Below are positions 1 through 8,457 of a stretch of 64,000 nucleotides of DNA, piece by piece; within the stretch, counting starts at the first letter, position 1, and each line of letters opens with the position of its first letter. Where the stretch lies: contig NZ_CP141606.1 of the NCBI RefSeq assembly GCF_035593345.1, positions 2,976,001 through 3,040,000 on the forward strand. Reading direction: 5' to 3'. Under the pieces are notes generated by a model. That model ran no database searches and was not told the DNA's origin. It worked only from the letters and a program-made list of their open reading frames with translations. Origin of the DNA: Lelliottia sp. JS-SCA-14 (GTDB lineage: Bacteria; Pseudomonadota; Gammaproteobacteria; Enterobacterales; Enterobacteriaceae). The position numbers and the translations under genes are program-made.

Positions 1-110
1 ACGTCATCGATAAAAAAGATCTCTTCCCAGCGGGAAGATTGGTTGAGCTGCTGCGCCAGGACTAACACTTCGCGCCCCAGGCCGCCTGCGCCGTAAATAC
101 CGAGTTTCAT
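1..110 (-). CDS. Sugar O/N-acyltransferase N-terminus (NeuD/PglD-like), partial
   Basis: Only the first 36 codons are in the window; the gene runs off the left edge. The product starts MKLGIYGAGGLGREV, a small nucleotide-binding-type turn with the GAGGxGRE pattern typical of the N-terminal domain of NeuD/PglD/PerB acyltransferases, which acylate amino sugars made by a preceding aminotransferase. Its ATG overlaps the stop of the aminotransferase gene (ATGA), so the two are translationally coupled. The pairing suggests that the amino group installed by the neighbour is then acylated. The family call rests on a short piece of sequence and on context, and the left-handed beta-helix catalytic part is not visible. 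Confidence 0.6.
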   Translation of the reverse strand, partial: MKLGIYGAGGLGREVLVLAQQLNQSSRWEEIFFIDD

Positions 111-1267
111 GCCACTTCTCCGTCAACCTGCGCCACCAGCGGCTGATTCGCCGACGCGGCGCTGTACTGGCGAATCATCGCCACCACGCGATCCTGATCG
201 CTTTCGCTCAGATCCGGGAAAATCGGCAGGCAGAGAATTTTCTGCGAGATACCTTCCGCGACAGGCAGGTTTTGCGGGCTGGCGGAAGGCAGATGCCGGT
301 ACATGGAAAACGAGCTGATCAGCGGGTAGAAGTAGCGACGCGAGTAGATATTCTCTTCTTTCAGCACGTCATAGAGCTGGTCGCGGCTAAGGGGATAGCT
401 CTCGTTCACCAGAACCGGGTAGTAAGCGTGATTCCACTCCACATTGTCCGGCGCGCTGAAGGACTCAATCCCGTCGATGTCACTCAGCAGTTCACAGTAG
501 CGCTCATAGATGGCGCGACGGGCCGCCAGTGCGCCGTCAATATGCTGGAGCTGCACCAGGCCAAACGCGGCCTGCACTTCGTTCATCTTGGCGTTGATGC
601 CTGGAGCCACCACGGTGGTCTCCCCGGCGAACCCGAAGTTTTTCAGGTAGTCGATGCGCTGCTTCATGCGCGCATCCGGGCAGATAATCGCCCCGCCTTC
701 AAAGGTGTTAAACACCTTGGTGGCGTGGAAGCTCAGAATCGACAGATCGCCGCAGTTCAGCACGCTCTGGCCATCTTTTTTGACGCCGAAGGCGTGGGCC
801 GCATCGTAAATCACCTTTAAGCCCCAGGCATCGGCGATCTTCTGGATGCCGTCCACGTCGCACGGAATGCCGTAGCAGTGAACCGGCAGGATGGCGGACG
901 TAGCCGGGGTAATCAGCTGTTCGATCTTCGCCGGATCGATATTGCAGGTCACCGGATCGATATCTGCAAACACCGGCGTCAGGCCGTTCCACAGCAGCGA
1001 GTGGGAGGTGGCGACAAACGAGTACGGCGTAGTGATCACTTCCCCGGTGATGCGCAGCGCCTGCAGTGCCGTCAGCAGTGCGAGCGTGCCGTTGGAGAAC
1101 AGACACAGGTGCTCCACGCCGAGATATTCCGCCAGCGCTTTTTCCAGCTGCTGGTGAAACTGACCGCCGTTAGTTAAAAACTTGTTTTCCCAGATTTGCT
1201 CCAGGTAAGGAATAAACTCCTCGAGCGGCGGAAGCAGCGGGCTCGTGACGTAGACATTGTTTTTCAT
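107..1267 (-). CDS. DegT/DnrJ/EryC1/StrS-family sugar aminotransferase, VioA-like
   Basis: PLP-dependent aminotransferase of 386 residues that should transfer an amino group to a 4-keto-6-deoxy nucleotide sugar in the cytoplasm. The family landmarks are present: the SNGTLAL cofactor-phosphate segment near residue 58, D155 in YDAAHAFG for the pyridine nitrogen, and the Schiff-base lysine K184 in SFHATKVFNTFEGG. The sequence reads most like VioA, which makes dTDP-4-amino-4,6-dideoxyglucose (viosamine), judged from memory of the family. It is coupled to the acyltransferase downstream and lies 63 bp after the methyltransferase/OGT fusion gene. An O-antigen role is an alternative, but proximity to the flagellins favours flagellin glycosylation. 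The exact sugar product is inferred. Confidence 0.85.
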   Translation of the reverse strand: MKNNVYVTSPLLPPLEEFIPYLEQIWENKFLTNGGQFHQQLEKALAEYLGVEHLCLFSNGTLALLTALQALRITGEVITTPYSFVATSHSLLWNGLTPVFADIDPVTCNIDPAKIEQLITPATSAILPVHCYGIPCDVDGIQKIADAWGLKVIYDAAHAFGVKKDGQSVLNCGDLSILSFHATKVFNTFEGGAIICPDARMKQRIDYLKNFGFAGETTVVAPGINAKMNEVQAAFGLVQLQHIDGALAARRAIYERYCELLSDIDGIESFSAPDNVEWNHAYYPVLVNESYPLSRDQLYDVLKEENIYSRRYFYPLISSFSMYRHLPSASPQNLPVAEGISQKILCLPIFPDLSESDQDRVVAMIRQYSAASANQPLVAQVDGEVA

Positions 1268-1330
1268 AACGCACCTTCAAAATAAACCTGTGTTTGCCCT
1301 CGCGGACGGCTTACGCCGCCACGAACCGCC

Positions 1331-4300
1331 CTACTCTTCTACCGTAAAACTCTGTGCCGGTTGCCCGGAGCAGTAAATCTCCCACGCCTTGCGCAGCGCT
1401 TTTTCCAGCGGTGCGGCCACGTCAAAGCCATCCTGCTTCAGCGGCATGTTTTTGCGCATGCTCTGGCGCCAGTCGTTCAGCTCCTGAAGACGGTTTTGCC
1501 AGCCAACGGCGCGCTCGACGTAATCTTGCGGGGTGGTGGCGACGAACGGCTGCAGACCGTAGATGTGCATGATCTCCACCCCCTGGCGCGACGCGGTGGT
1601 CGCCCCGGCAATACTCAGCGTCGGAACGCCCATCCAGACGCCGTGGCTGGTTGTCGTGCCACCGGTATACGGGAAGGAGTCCAGCATCAGATCCACTTCG
1701 TGATGCATGCGCAGGTAGGTTTCGAGATCGGTTGTTTTGCGGAAAATCAGCTGCGACTCCAGCACGCCCAGCGCGCAGAGCTTCTTGCGATAACGGGCAA
1801 TCATCTCGTCATCGTCCATAAAGCCAATCAGCAGCTTCGCGGTCGGGTTACGCGACATGATCTGCGCCCACAAGGCGAAGACCTCATTGTTCAGTTTCTT
1901 CGGACGGTTGAAGCTGCCGTAGGTGAAGTAGCCATTGCTGAGCGCCGGCAGCGGGTTAACCTCCGGGCTGAGTTCGCTCGGGGCAAAGAAGCTGCGCAGC
2001 GGCATATAGAGCAGTTTTTCAGTGTACTGATCGTCCATTTCGCCAGGCTTACCCAGCCCCGGCGTGGTGATGCGATAGTCCATCTGATCCAGCCCTGACG
2101 TTCCCGGATAACCAATCCAGGTCATCTGCACCGGCGCAGGTTTAAAGCCAAAGACCGGCAGACGGGTTCCCGTGGTGTGGCCCGACAGGTCGACCAGAAT
2201 ATCAATCTGATCTTCGGCAATCTGCTTCGCCAGCTCCGCGTCGCTGTACTCCGTCGCCATGCGCCAGATAGCCGATGTGCGGGCATAGTGCTCACTCACC
2301 TCATCGGTTTTATCAATGGTGCTGTAGCCGATAAGATCGAAGTGCTCGCGGTTCAGGTTGTCCCAGAACGGCAGGAAGAAATTGCTGACCGGATGGTTAC
2401 GGAGATCGCCCGAGACAAAGCCAACGCGCAGCTTGCGCTGGGGATCTTTGCTGCCCGCATGGTGAATCGTCACCTGCTGGGACTGGCACATCTCGTTCAC
2501 CTGGCGGCCATATTTCTGATGGACAGAAAACAGGTCGGCGGGCGACAAACTGACATCATGGCTCAGGACAAACAGCAGGCTGGTGAAGGTGTTTAAATCA
2601 TCGCCTTTCAGCGACAGAGATTTCTCAAGGAAATAGCGCGCATCGGGTATTTTTTGGTTATCGCTGAGGATAATCCCCATGATGCTCAGGAAATACGGCA
2701 CGTCCGCCGCCAGACGGATCGCCTGCCGCGCGCATTTCTCGGCAACCGCCATCTCGCGTCGGGAATGGAACAGGCACGCCAGCAGGTTCCAGCAGTTCGC
2801 GTTTTGATCGTCAATGCGCAACAAGGCCCGCAGCAGCTTGCGCGCTTCGAGCAGTTCGTCGATTTTAAACAGCGCCGTCGCCAGATCGTAATAGCTATCC
2901 CAGTGCATGGAATAGTGTCCCAGCAGGCGGCTACTGATGAGCAGTGACGGTTGCCACTGCTCCATCAGCAGGCTGGAGCGGGCCTGACAGCGCAGCAAAT
3001 GCACGTTGTCCGGATCGTCTTTGAGTAAATCCGCCACCCGGTCGCGGGCTTGTTTATGCCGCCCCTGCTGGATCAAGGCGTTGACCTCATCGTACAGGCT
3101 GTCGTACTGCTCATCGCTGCCGACGGGGGTCTGTTTCAGATCCGGCGTGAGGGAAAATCCGCCGTATTTACGCTCGCAGCTGAACATCAGCAGGCCGATA
3201 TAGACCTGTTTGATCACCGCCAGATCGTCAGATTTCATGAATTCTTGCAGGGCGTTGCGCCAGGCGGCGATGGAGCCGGTCAACAGCCCTTTATCCCGCA
3301 GCGCGCAAAAGCGCGGCCAGTTGGCTGCGCCCTGCCACTGCTGTGCATCCGTCGCAAAACGCCACTCATCAAGGCTGAGCGTGACGGGCTGGCCCCAGTA
3401 GTTTTGCAGCGTGATATCGCCCTTACCGGCAAAAGCGGCCTCGGTGACAGGGACGATGGGACGCAAAACGTCGTCGGTCGCCAGGTTATAGGCGCAAGGC
3501 ACGGCGGAGATCATCAGCCCGCTGATGGCGTTTGACAGCAGATCCTGCAGGGATGAAACCAGCTCAGCGCGATGATCGCGGGTGGTCTCTTCCGGGAAAC
3601 GGCAGTGGAAAAGCAGCTGCTCGAAGCTCAGGCTTAACGGCCAGACTTCGGACAGCACATCGAGGATCTGCAGCGTGGTTTTATTGTCCGTTCTGAGCGG
3701 CGTGCCGTCCTGGCCGATATGCCCGTTGGCCATCACCCCGCTGCCGTTGGTCTGACGCTTGAAGCAGCCCGCCCAGTGCAGATGCTCGATGGATTCGAGG
3801 TCTGGCTCCTCGGCAAAAGAGACCGTCGTCGGGTGGATCAGCAGGCTGAAACGCTCGCTCCGGCCGGTGGCAAAATCGAGATACTGCTGGCTGTTGGCGC
3901 GCGTGCTGCCGCGGCTGATCAGGCCATGCATCTGCGCCACTTTGGTGCCGTAGAAGCTCGCCGTCTCGCTCTGCGGAACGGCGTCGCCGAGATAGCTCAA
4001 TCCGGTATCAGCAATAACCTGCTGAAAATCGACAAAGTAGTCGCCCTGATGGCTGTGACTGAGATAGCGCAACGCCAGCGTCAGATCGTTGCTTTTTTCT
4101 GCGCGGGTGACCTGATCTTTTAAGCTGCCTTCCGGCAGGGTCATCGCCAGATAGCTGAGCATCCCGCGCGCGGAATCAATTTGCGCGTCGATATCCGCTG
4201 CGCTTCCGGCGTGAAAACAGAGCGCATCCTGTAAGGTTTTGCTCTCCTGCGCGCCAGGTAACACCGGCCAGTGAAGGGCAATCACCCCCTGGGATGAAAG

Positions 4301-4696
4301 GTGTGACTGGCACCAGGAGAGCAGCGCGATTCGCTCGTCGCCGCCCATCAGCGAGAAGAGTCCTCGCAGCACGATGTAGTCGAACTCCCCTAAATCGGAA
4401 GCGAGCAGATCCGCGAGCCCGGCATGATGAAGCTCAAGGTTGCCCAGCGAAAATTGCGCAATCTTAGCCTTCCCGAGGGCGATCTCTTCTTCATGGACGT
4501 CAACACCGATCGCCACACTCTCTGGCCAGGCCAGCGCGTTCGCCACCAGCCCTTCCCCATCACCACAGCCCAGCTCCAGAATTCGCGCCTGGTCGGGGGT
4601 GACGCTCGAAGCATGATAGAGCGAGGCCGCCGCATGAAGAGCGACGGGAGTCTGGCTGATAGCAGAGTAAACGCGTGTCACGATAAGCTTATCCAA
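1331..4696 (-). CDS. Methyltransferase-TPR-O-GlcNAc-transferase-like fusion protein
   Basis: A 1121-residue multidomain protein, probably a cytoplasmic protein-modifying enzyme. Residues about 35-150 are a Rossmann SAM methyltransferase with motif I ELGCGDGEG (41-49) and an acidic loop IGVDVHEEEI. Residues about 200-500 resemble the methyltransferase regulatory and winged-helix region found behind such domains. Residues about 530-720 are TPR-like helical repeats. Residues 755-1110 form a GT41/SPINDLY-type catalytic domain: GFVSGDLRNHPVS with H768, DLSGHTTGTR from D836, GYPGTSG, GSFNRPKKL with the UDP-binding lysine near 934, and LDSFPYTGGTTT from 1005. It sits between a DxD protein and the aminotransferase, downstream of five flagellins. 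Flagellin Ser/Thr residues are the obvious acceptors, but that is inferred from context. Confidence 0.85.
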   Translation of the reverse strand: MDKLIVTRVYSAISQTPVALHAAASLYHASSVTPDQARILELGCGDGEGLVANALAWPESVAIGVDVHEEEIALGKAKIAQFSLGNLELHHAGLADLLASDLGEFDYIVLRGLFSLMGGDERIALLSWCQSHLSSQGVIALHWPVLPGAQESKTLQDALCFHAGSAADIDAQIDSARGMLSYLAMTLPEGSLKDQVTRAEKSNDLTLALRYLSHSHQGDYFVDFQQVIADTGLSYLGDAVPQSETASFYGTKVAQMHGLISRGSTRANSQQYLDFATGRSERFSLLIHPTTVSFAEEPDLESIEHLHWAGCFKRQTNGSGVMANGHIGQDGTPLRTDNKTTLQILDVLSEVWPLSLSFEQLLFHCRFPEETTRDHRAELVSSLQDLLSNAISGLMISAVPCAYNLATDDVLRPIVPVTEAAFAGKGDITLQNYWGQPVTLSLDEWRFATDAQQWQGAANWPRFCALRDKGLLTGSIAAWRNALQEFMKSDDLAVIKQVYIGLLMFSCERKYGGFSLTPDLKQTPVGSDEQYDSLYDEVNALIQQGRHKQARDRVADLLKDDPDNVHLLRCQARSSLLMEQWQPSLLISSRLLGHYSMHWDSYYDLATALFKIDELLEARKLLRALLRIDDQNANCWNLLACLFHSRREMAVAEKCARQAIRLAADVPYFLSIMGIILSDNQKIPDARYFLEKSLSLKGDDLNTFTSLLFVLSHDVSLSPADLFSVHQKYGRQVNEMCQSQQVTIHHAGSKDPQRKLRVGFVSGDLRNHPVSNFFLPFWDNLNREHFDLIGYSTIDKTDEVSEHYARTSAIWRMATEYSDAELAKQIAEDQIDILVDLSGHTTGTRLPVFGFKPAPVQMTWIGYPGTSGLDQMDYRITTPGLGKPGEMDDQYTEKLLYMPLRSFFAPSELSPEVNPLPALSNGYFTYGSFNRPKKLNNEVFALWAQIMSRNPTAKLLIGFMDDDEMIARYRKKLCALGVLESQLIFRKTTDLETYLRMHHEVDLMLDSFPYTGGTTTSHGVWMGVPTLSIAGATTASRQGVEIMHIYGLQPFVATTPQDYVERAVGWQNRLQELNDWRQSMRKNMPLKQDGFDVAAPLEKALRKAWEIYCSGQPAQSFTVEE

Positions 4697-4728
4697 ATGA
4701 GAAAATTAAAACGTTCCTTGCCGGAGCA

Positions 4729-6153
4729 TCACGCGTCAGGCAGATATTTGCTGCACAGCTGTTTTTTGTAATCCTGATAGCGCCCCGCCGCATTTTTACT
4801 GGTGGTCACCACCCAGCTAAAAGCGTTATCGGAGTGCTTAATGTCGATCAGTTCCGCCGTCGGCTCGCGGCCAATGTTCATTTGCTCAACGGGCGTTAAG
4901 GCATCGACGGAGAATGAGAGCGCAATTTGATCGAGGAACCACTCGGCCTTCTCGCTTGCCAGGTTGACGTCGATAAAGTGGCCGACAGCGGCGAAGTATT
5001 TTTTCGAGATCGCGCCGCCGCGGGTATAGACGAATCCGGCCGGGATCTGCTCCCACAGGGGCAGACCGTCGTGGTGCGAGACGATCAGTTCGTTATCCTG
5101 GTAGCGCGCTTTCACCTCAGCCCAGGATTTTCTCACCAGGCAGTCGGCATCCAGGACCATGATCGGCCCGTTAATTTTCTCAAGCGCGTGGCTCAGGAAG
5201 ATAAAGCGGCGGCAGGCGTAGTGCACATTCACGGCCTGGACCGCGGCAAAGTATTCGCTGCTGAGCGACAGATTCAGCCCCGGCAGCGTCTTACCCAGCC
5301 CCTGCAGATGCGAAATCATCTCCGCATCGCAGTTATAGATATGGAAATGGACGTTCAGATCGCTGCCGTTAGTCTCATAAATCGAGAGCAGCAGCGCGAC
5401 GGCGTGCTGATAGTAGTAACCCTTGTCACAGGCCACCATCACCGTGGTTTTACCGTTATCTTCTGGGGCGATAAGCCATTCGTAGCGCGACGCATCGAGC
5501 TTCGGCGCGGGTAAACTCAGCGGGCGGAAGTCGATAAATGAATCCGGGAAACCGCCGAGCTTATAGATGCTGCACACCACCATGATCAGCGTCATGCGAT
5601 CTTCGCCAATCAGGTCGGCATTCGCCGTGAGCTGCTGAACAATCACCAGCGCCTGGTTGTAATCCTCTTCCATCAGACAGATGAGCAGCAGGATTTTCAG
5701 CACGCTCGGGATTTCGCTGAGTGTTGAAAGGTTGTTGGTGATCAGGAACAGCACCGAGTCAATTTCGTTGACGCGGAACAGGATCTGAATGGAGGCGACC
5801 AGGAAATGGACACTGTTTGAAAGCTGCATCGCCTCAACGACCTGGCTTGTGATCAGCGCGATGGTTTCGGCTGACAGTGGCACTTGCTGCCCGTCCGAGC
5901 GGCTATCAAAGGCGCCGTTCGCCAGCGCGACCGCGCTCATCATCAGCTTGATAGCGCGATCCTGATCGGGATCTAACTCGGTTTCCGCCGCGTTCAGCAT
6001 GCCTTCCAGCGAACGAAGATCGGCGTTGGCGTAGTTGAGGATCTCCACCACGATATGGGCTGGCAGGGCATCGGCTTCAGGCAGATAGATTTCACGGGTG
6101 AATACATCCCGATAATATTGGTGCATGGCTCTGGTGCGAGCGTAAGTTGTCAT
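4729..6153 (-). CDS. Putative GT-A-fold glycosyltransferase-like protein of the flagellin locus
   Basis: A 474-residue cytoplasmic protein with no signal peptide or membrane segment. The first 210 residues are alpha-helical and resemble helical-repeat scaffolds. From about residue 235 (TTVMVACDKGYYYQHAVALL) it looks like a nucleotide-diphospho-sugar transferase: an opening beta strand, then VLDADCLV with D335-x-D337, the metal and nucleotide-sugar motif of GT-A enzymes, then an SHHDG segment. I do not recognise a named family. It is 32 bp upstream of the methyltransferase/OGT fusion gene on the same strand, so the two are probably co-transcribed. It may supply a second sugar or act as a dedicated partner; its substrate is unknown. 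Confidence 0.6.
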   Translation of the reverse strand: MTTYARTRAMHQYYRDVFTREIYLPEADALPAHIVVEILNYANADLRSLEGMLNAAETELDPDQDRAIKLMMSAVALANGAFDSRSDGQQVPLSAETIALITSQVVEAMQLSNSVHFLVASIQILFRVNEIDSVLFLITNNLSTLSEIPSVLKILLLICLMEEDYNQALVIVQQLTANADLIGEDRMTLIMVVCSIYKLGGFPDSFIDFRPLSLPAPKLDASRYEWLIAPEDNGKTTVMVACDKGYYYQHAVALLLSIYETNGSDLNVHFHIYNCDAEMISHLQGLGKTLPGLNLSLSSEYFAAVQAVNVHYACRRFIFLSHALEKINGPIMVLDADCLVRKSWAEVKARYQDNELIVSHHDGLPLWEQIPAGFVYTRGGAISKKYFAAVGHFIDVNLASEKAEWFLDQIALSFSVDALTPVEQMNIGREPTAELIDIKHSDNAFSWVVTTSKNAAGRYQDYKKQLCSKYLPDA

Positions 6154-6316
6154 AGTGATGTATTAACCTGTGATAATGCGTTTTTTAACCGATTCTGCAG
6201 AGGTTGAAAGGTTATCACTGCGGGGGCAACCATAATGGCGGGAACAAAACCTAAATCAGCGCCTTATTTTCGAGTTTAGAAATGCGCGTCGCTGACGTTA
6301 TTCATCTTTCAGGGGC

Positions 6317-6349
6317 AAAAAAAAAGGCTGCTGTTTCCAGCAACCCTTT
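6317..6349 (-). terminator. Terminator of flagellin copy 1
   Basis: On the minus strand the stem GGTTGCTG, a GAAA loop and CAGCAGCC are followed by nine T residues. It lies 19 bp after the flagellin stop codon. The same hairpin recurs after all five copies. Confidence 0.9.
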
Positions 6350-6367
6350 CTTAAGAATTTTGCGAAA

Positions 6368-7204
6368 TTAACGCAGCAGGGACAGCATCGCCTGAGGAAC
6401 CTGGTTCGCCTGAGACAGCACAGAAGTACCAGCCTGCTGCAGGATCTGCGAGCGGGACATGTTGGAAACTTCGGTCGCGTAGTCAGCATCCTGGATACGG
6501 GACTGTGCCGCAGACAGGTTGTTGATGGAGTTGTTCAGGTTGTTGATGGTAGATTCGAAACGGTTCTGAATCGCACCCATGTTAGAACGTGCGGTATCGA
6601 TTTTCGCGATAGCGGCGTCAGCAGCAGAGATCACGGTCTGCGCAGAGGAGTTGCCTGCGATAGAGGTGCTCAGGGTGCTGCTCAGGGTACCGGAAGTGGC
6701 GTTGATCAGCGCAGAGCTGTCAATTGCGATGGTGTCGTTAGAAGAAACACCTGCGCCAACCTGGATTTTCAGAGCGGTAGAAACAGAGCCGTTCAGCAGG
6801 TTTTTGCCGTTGAAGTTCGCGCCGCCAGCGATACGGTCAATTTCAGACAGACGCTGGGTGATTTCCGTGTTGATGGAGTCCAGGTCAGTCGTGCCGTTGG
6901 TGTCGTTCGCTGCCTGTACGGCCAGTTCACGGATACGCTGTAAGTTGGTGTTGATCTCGTTCAGGTTACCTTCCGCGGTCTGCACCAGGGAGATACCGTC
7001 GTTGGCGTTACGCGCCGCCTGAGTCATGCCTTTAACCTGAGAGGTCATACGGTTAGCAATCGCCTGACCAGCAGCATCGTCTTTAGAGCTGTTGATACGC
7101 AGACCAGAAGAAAGACGCTCGATGGCGGTGCCCAGAGAAGACTGAGATTTGTTCAGGTTGTTCTGAGTCGTCAGGGACAACAGGTTGGTATTGATAACTG
7201 CCAT
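6368..7204 (-). CDS. fliC: Flagellin, tandem copy 1 (fliC family)
   Basis: A 278-residue filament subunit exported by the flagellar apparatus. The N-terminal D0/D1 coiled-coil (residues 1-140) and C-terminal D1/D0 (200-278, ending in [11 protein letters not shown]) are typical. The TLR5-recognised segment [12 protein letters not shown] is intact at 89-100. Only about 50 residues (140-195) lie between the conserved ends, so the outer D2/D3 domains of the 498-residue E. coli K-12 flagellin are missing. That middle stretch is rich in Ser and Thr, which are possible O-glycan acceptors. Copy-specific residues are T105, A144, S164, T173, S176, SIAGNSS at 181-187 and I237. It is the copy closest to the glycosylation genes. 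Confidence 0.97.
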   Translation of the reverse strand: MAVINTNLLSLTTQNNLNKSQSSLGTAIERLSSGLRINSSKDDAAGQAIANRMTSQVKGMTQAARNANDGISLVQTAEGNLNEINTNLQRIRELAVQAANDTNGTTDLDSINTEITQRLSEIDRIAGGANFNGKNLLNGSVSTALKIQVGAGVSSNDTIAIDSSALINATSGTLSSTLSTSIAGNSSAQTVISAADAAIAKIDTARSNMGAIQNRFESTINNLNNSINNLSAAQSRIQDADYATEVSNMSRSQILQQAGTSVLSQANQVPQAMLSLLR

Positions 7205-7274
7205 GATTAAATTCCTTAGTTAGGTTTGCAGGGTCGGTGCCTGTCACTTACGGCGTCTCACACCGTTATTACAG

Positions 7275-7301
7275 TTATCGACGGCATGAACTAAGACTTT
7301 A
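7275..7301 (-). promoter_or_regulatory. Sigma-28 promoter of flagellin copy 1
   Basis: Minus strand TAAA, 15 nt, GTCGATAA. This differs at one position from the FliA consensus TAAA-N15-GCCGATAA. The leader to the ATG is about 64 nt. Confidence 0.92.
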
Positions 7302-7339
7302 GATATTTTGTAAAAAAAAGATCGAAGTCCCGCAGACCT

Positions 7340-7371
7340 AAAAAAGGGCTGCTGTTTCCAGCAACCCCTTT
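7340..7371 (-). terminator. Terminator of flagellin copy 2
   Basis: The same GAAA-loop hairpin as after copy 1, with a shorter T tract, placed 16 bp after the stop codon of copy 2 and 39 bp upstream of the copy 1 promoter. Confidence 0.88.
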
Positions 7372-7386
7372 GTTCTTTCTGCGAAA

Positions 7387-8223
7387 TTAACGCAGCAGAG
7401 ACAGCATCGCCTGAGGAACCTGGTTCGCCTGAGACAGCACTGAAGTACCGGCCTGCTGCAGGATCTGCGAGCGGGACATGTTGGACACTTCGGTCGCGTA
7501 GTCAGCATCCTGTACGCGGGACTGTGCTGCAGACAGGTTGTTGATGGAGTTATTCAGGTTATTGATGGTTGATTCGAAACGGTTCTGAATCGCACCCATG
7601 TTAGAACGTGCGGTATCGATTTTCGCGATAGCGGCGTCAGCGGCAGAGATGACGGTCTGTGCTGAGGCGTTGTTGCTGATCGCCGTGCTCAGGGTGGAGC
7701 TCAGGGTACCGGAAGTGGCGTTGATCAGCGCCGTGCTGTCAATCGCGATGGTGTCGTTAGAAGAAACACCCGCACCTACCTGAATTTTCAGGGAAGTAGA
7801 CACAGAACCGTTCAGCAGGTTTTTGCCGTTGAAGTTCGCGCCGCCAGCGATACGGTCAATTTCAGACAGACGCTGGGTGATTTCCGTGTTGATGGAGTCC
7901 AGGTCGGTTGAGCCGTTGGTGTCGTTCGCGGCCTGTACGGCCAGTTCACGGATACGCTGTAAGTTGGTGTTGATCTCGTTCAGGTTACCTTCCGCGGTCT
8001 GCACCAGGGAGATACCGTCGTTGGCGTTACGCGCCGCCTGAGTCATACCTTTAACCTGGGAGGTCATACGGTTAGCAATCGCCTGACCCGCTGCATCGTC
8101 TTTAGAGCTGTTGATGCGCAGACCAGAAGACAGACGCTCGATAGCGGTACCCAGAGAAGACTGAGATTTGTTCAGGTTGTTCTGAGTGGTCAGGGACAAC
8201 AGGTTTGTATTGATAACTGCCAT
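7387..8223 (-). CDS. fliC: Flagellin, tandem copy 2 (fliC family)
   Basis: A 278-residue flagellin with the same D0/D1 ends as the neighbouring copies. It is the most divergent of the five: S105, S144, T164, T173, S176, the middle segment AISNNAS at 181-187 where the others read (S/T)IAGNS(S/T), and V237. Differences are confined to the surface-exposed centre and a few D1 positions, while the export and polymerisation ends are invariant. The ribosome-binding site AAGGAA lies before the ATG. It carries its own sigma-28 promoter and terminator, so it can be expressed independently of the other copies. Confidence 0.97.
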   Translation of the reverse strand: MAVINTNLLSLTTQNNLNKSQSSLGTAIERLSSGLRINSSKDDAAGQAIANRMTSQVKGMTQAARNANDGISLVQTAEGNLNEINTNLQRIRELAVQAANDTNGSTDLDSINTEITQRLSEIDRIAGGANFNGKNLLNGSVSTSLKIQVGAGVSSNDTIAIDSTALINATSGTLSSTLSTAISNNASAQTVISAADAAIAKIDTARSNMGAIQNRFESTINNLNNSINNLSAAQSRVQDADYATEVSNMSRSQILQQAGTSVLSQANQVPQAMLSLLR

Positions 8224-8294
8224 GATTAAATTCCTTCAATTTAGTTTTATAAGTCAGTGCCAGGCACTCGCGGCGTCTCTCACCGTTATTAAGA

Positions 8295-8321
8295 TTATCG
8301 ACGTATTAAGGGAAGACTTTA
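8295..8321 (-). promoter_or_regulatory. Sigma-28 promoter of flagellin copy 2
   Basis: Minus strand TAAA, 15 nt, GTCGATAA: the same element and spacing as for copy 1, followed by a leader of about 65 nt. Confidence 0.92.
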
Positions 8322-8405
8322 GATATTTCGCTAAAAATAATTCGCCCTCTTTGGTTTATTTACTTAATAAAAATTAGATTCACCAAATTTATTAATAAAT
8401 AATAT

Positions 8406-8440
8406 GCAAAAAAAAGGGCTGCTGTTTCCAGCAACCCTTT
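8406..8440 (-). terminator. Terminator of flagellin copy 3
   Basis: GGGTTGCTG, GAAA, CAGCAGCCC and an eight-T tract on the minus strand, 17 bp after the copy 3 stop codon. Confidence 0.9.
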
Positions 8441-8457
8441 TGGATATTTCTGCGAAA

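Noticed and set aside
6579..7022. Recurring plus-strand ORFs opposite each flagellin (about 60-147 codons)
   Set aside because: They recur because the flagellin sequence is repeated; each is antisense to flagellin with frame-shadow composition.
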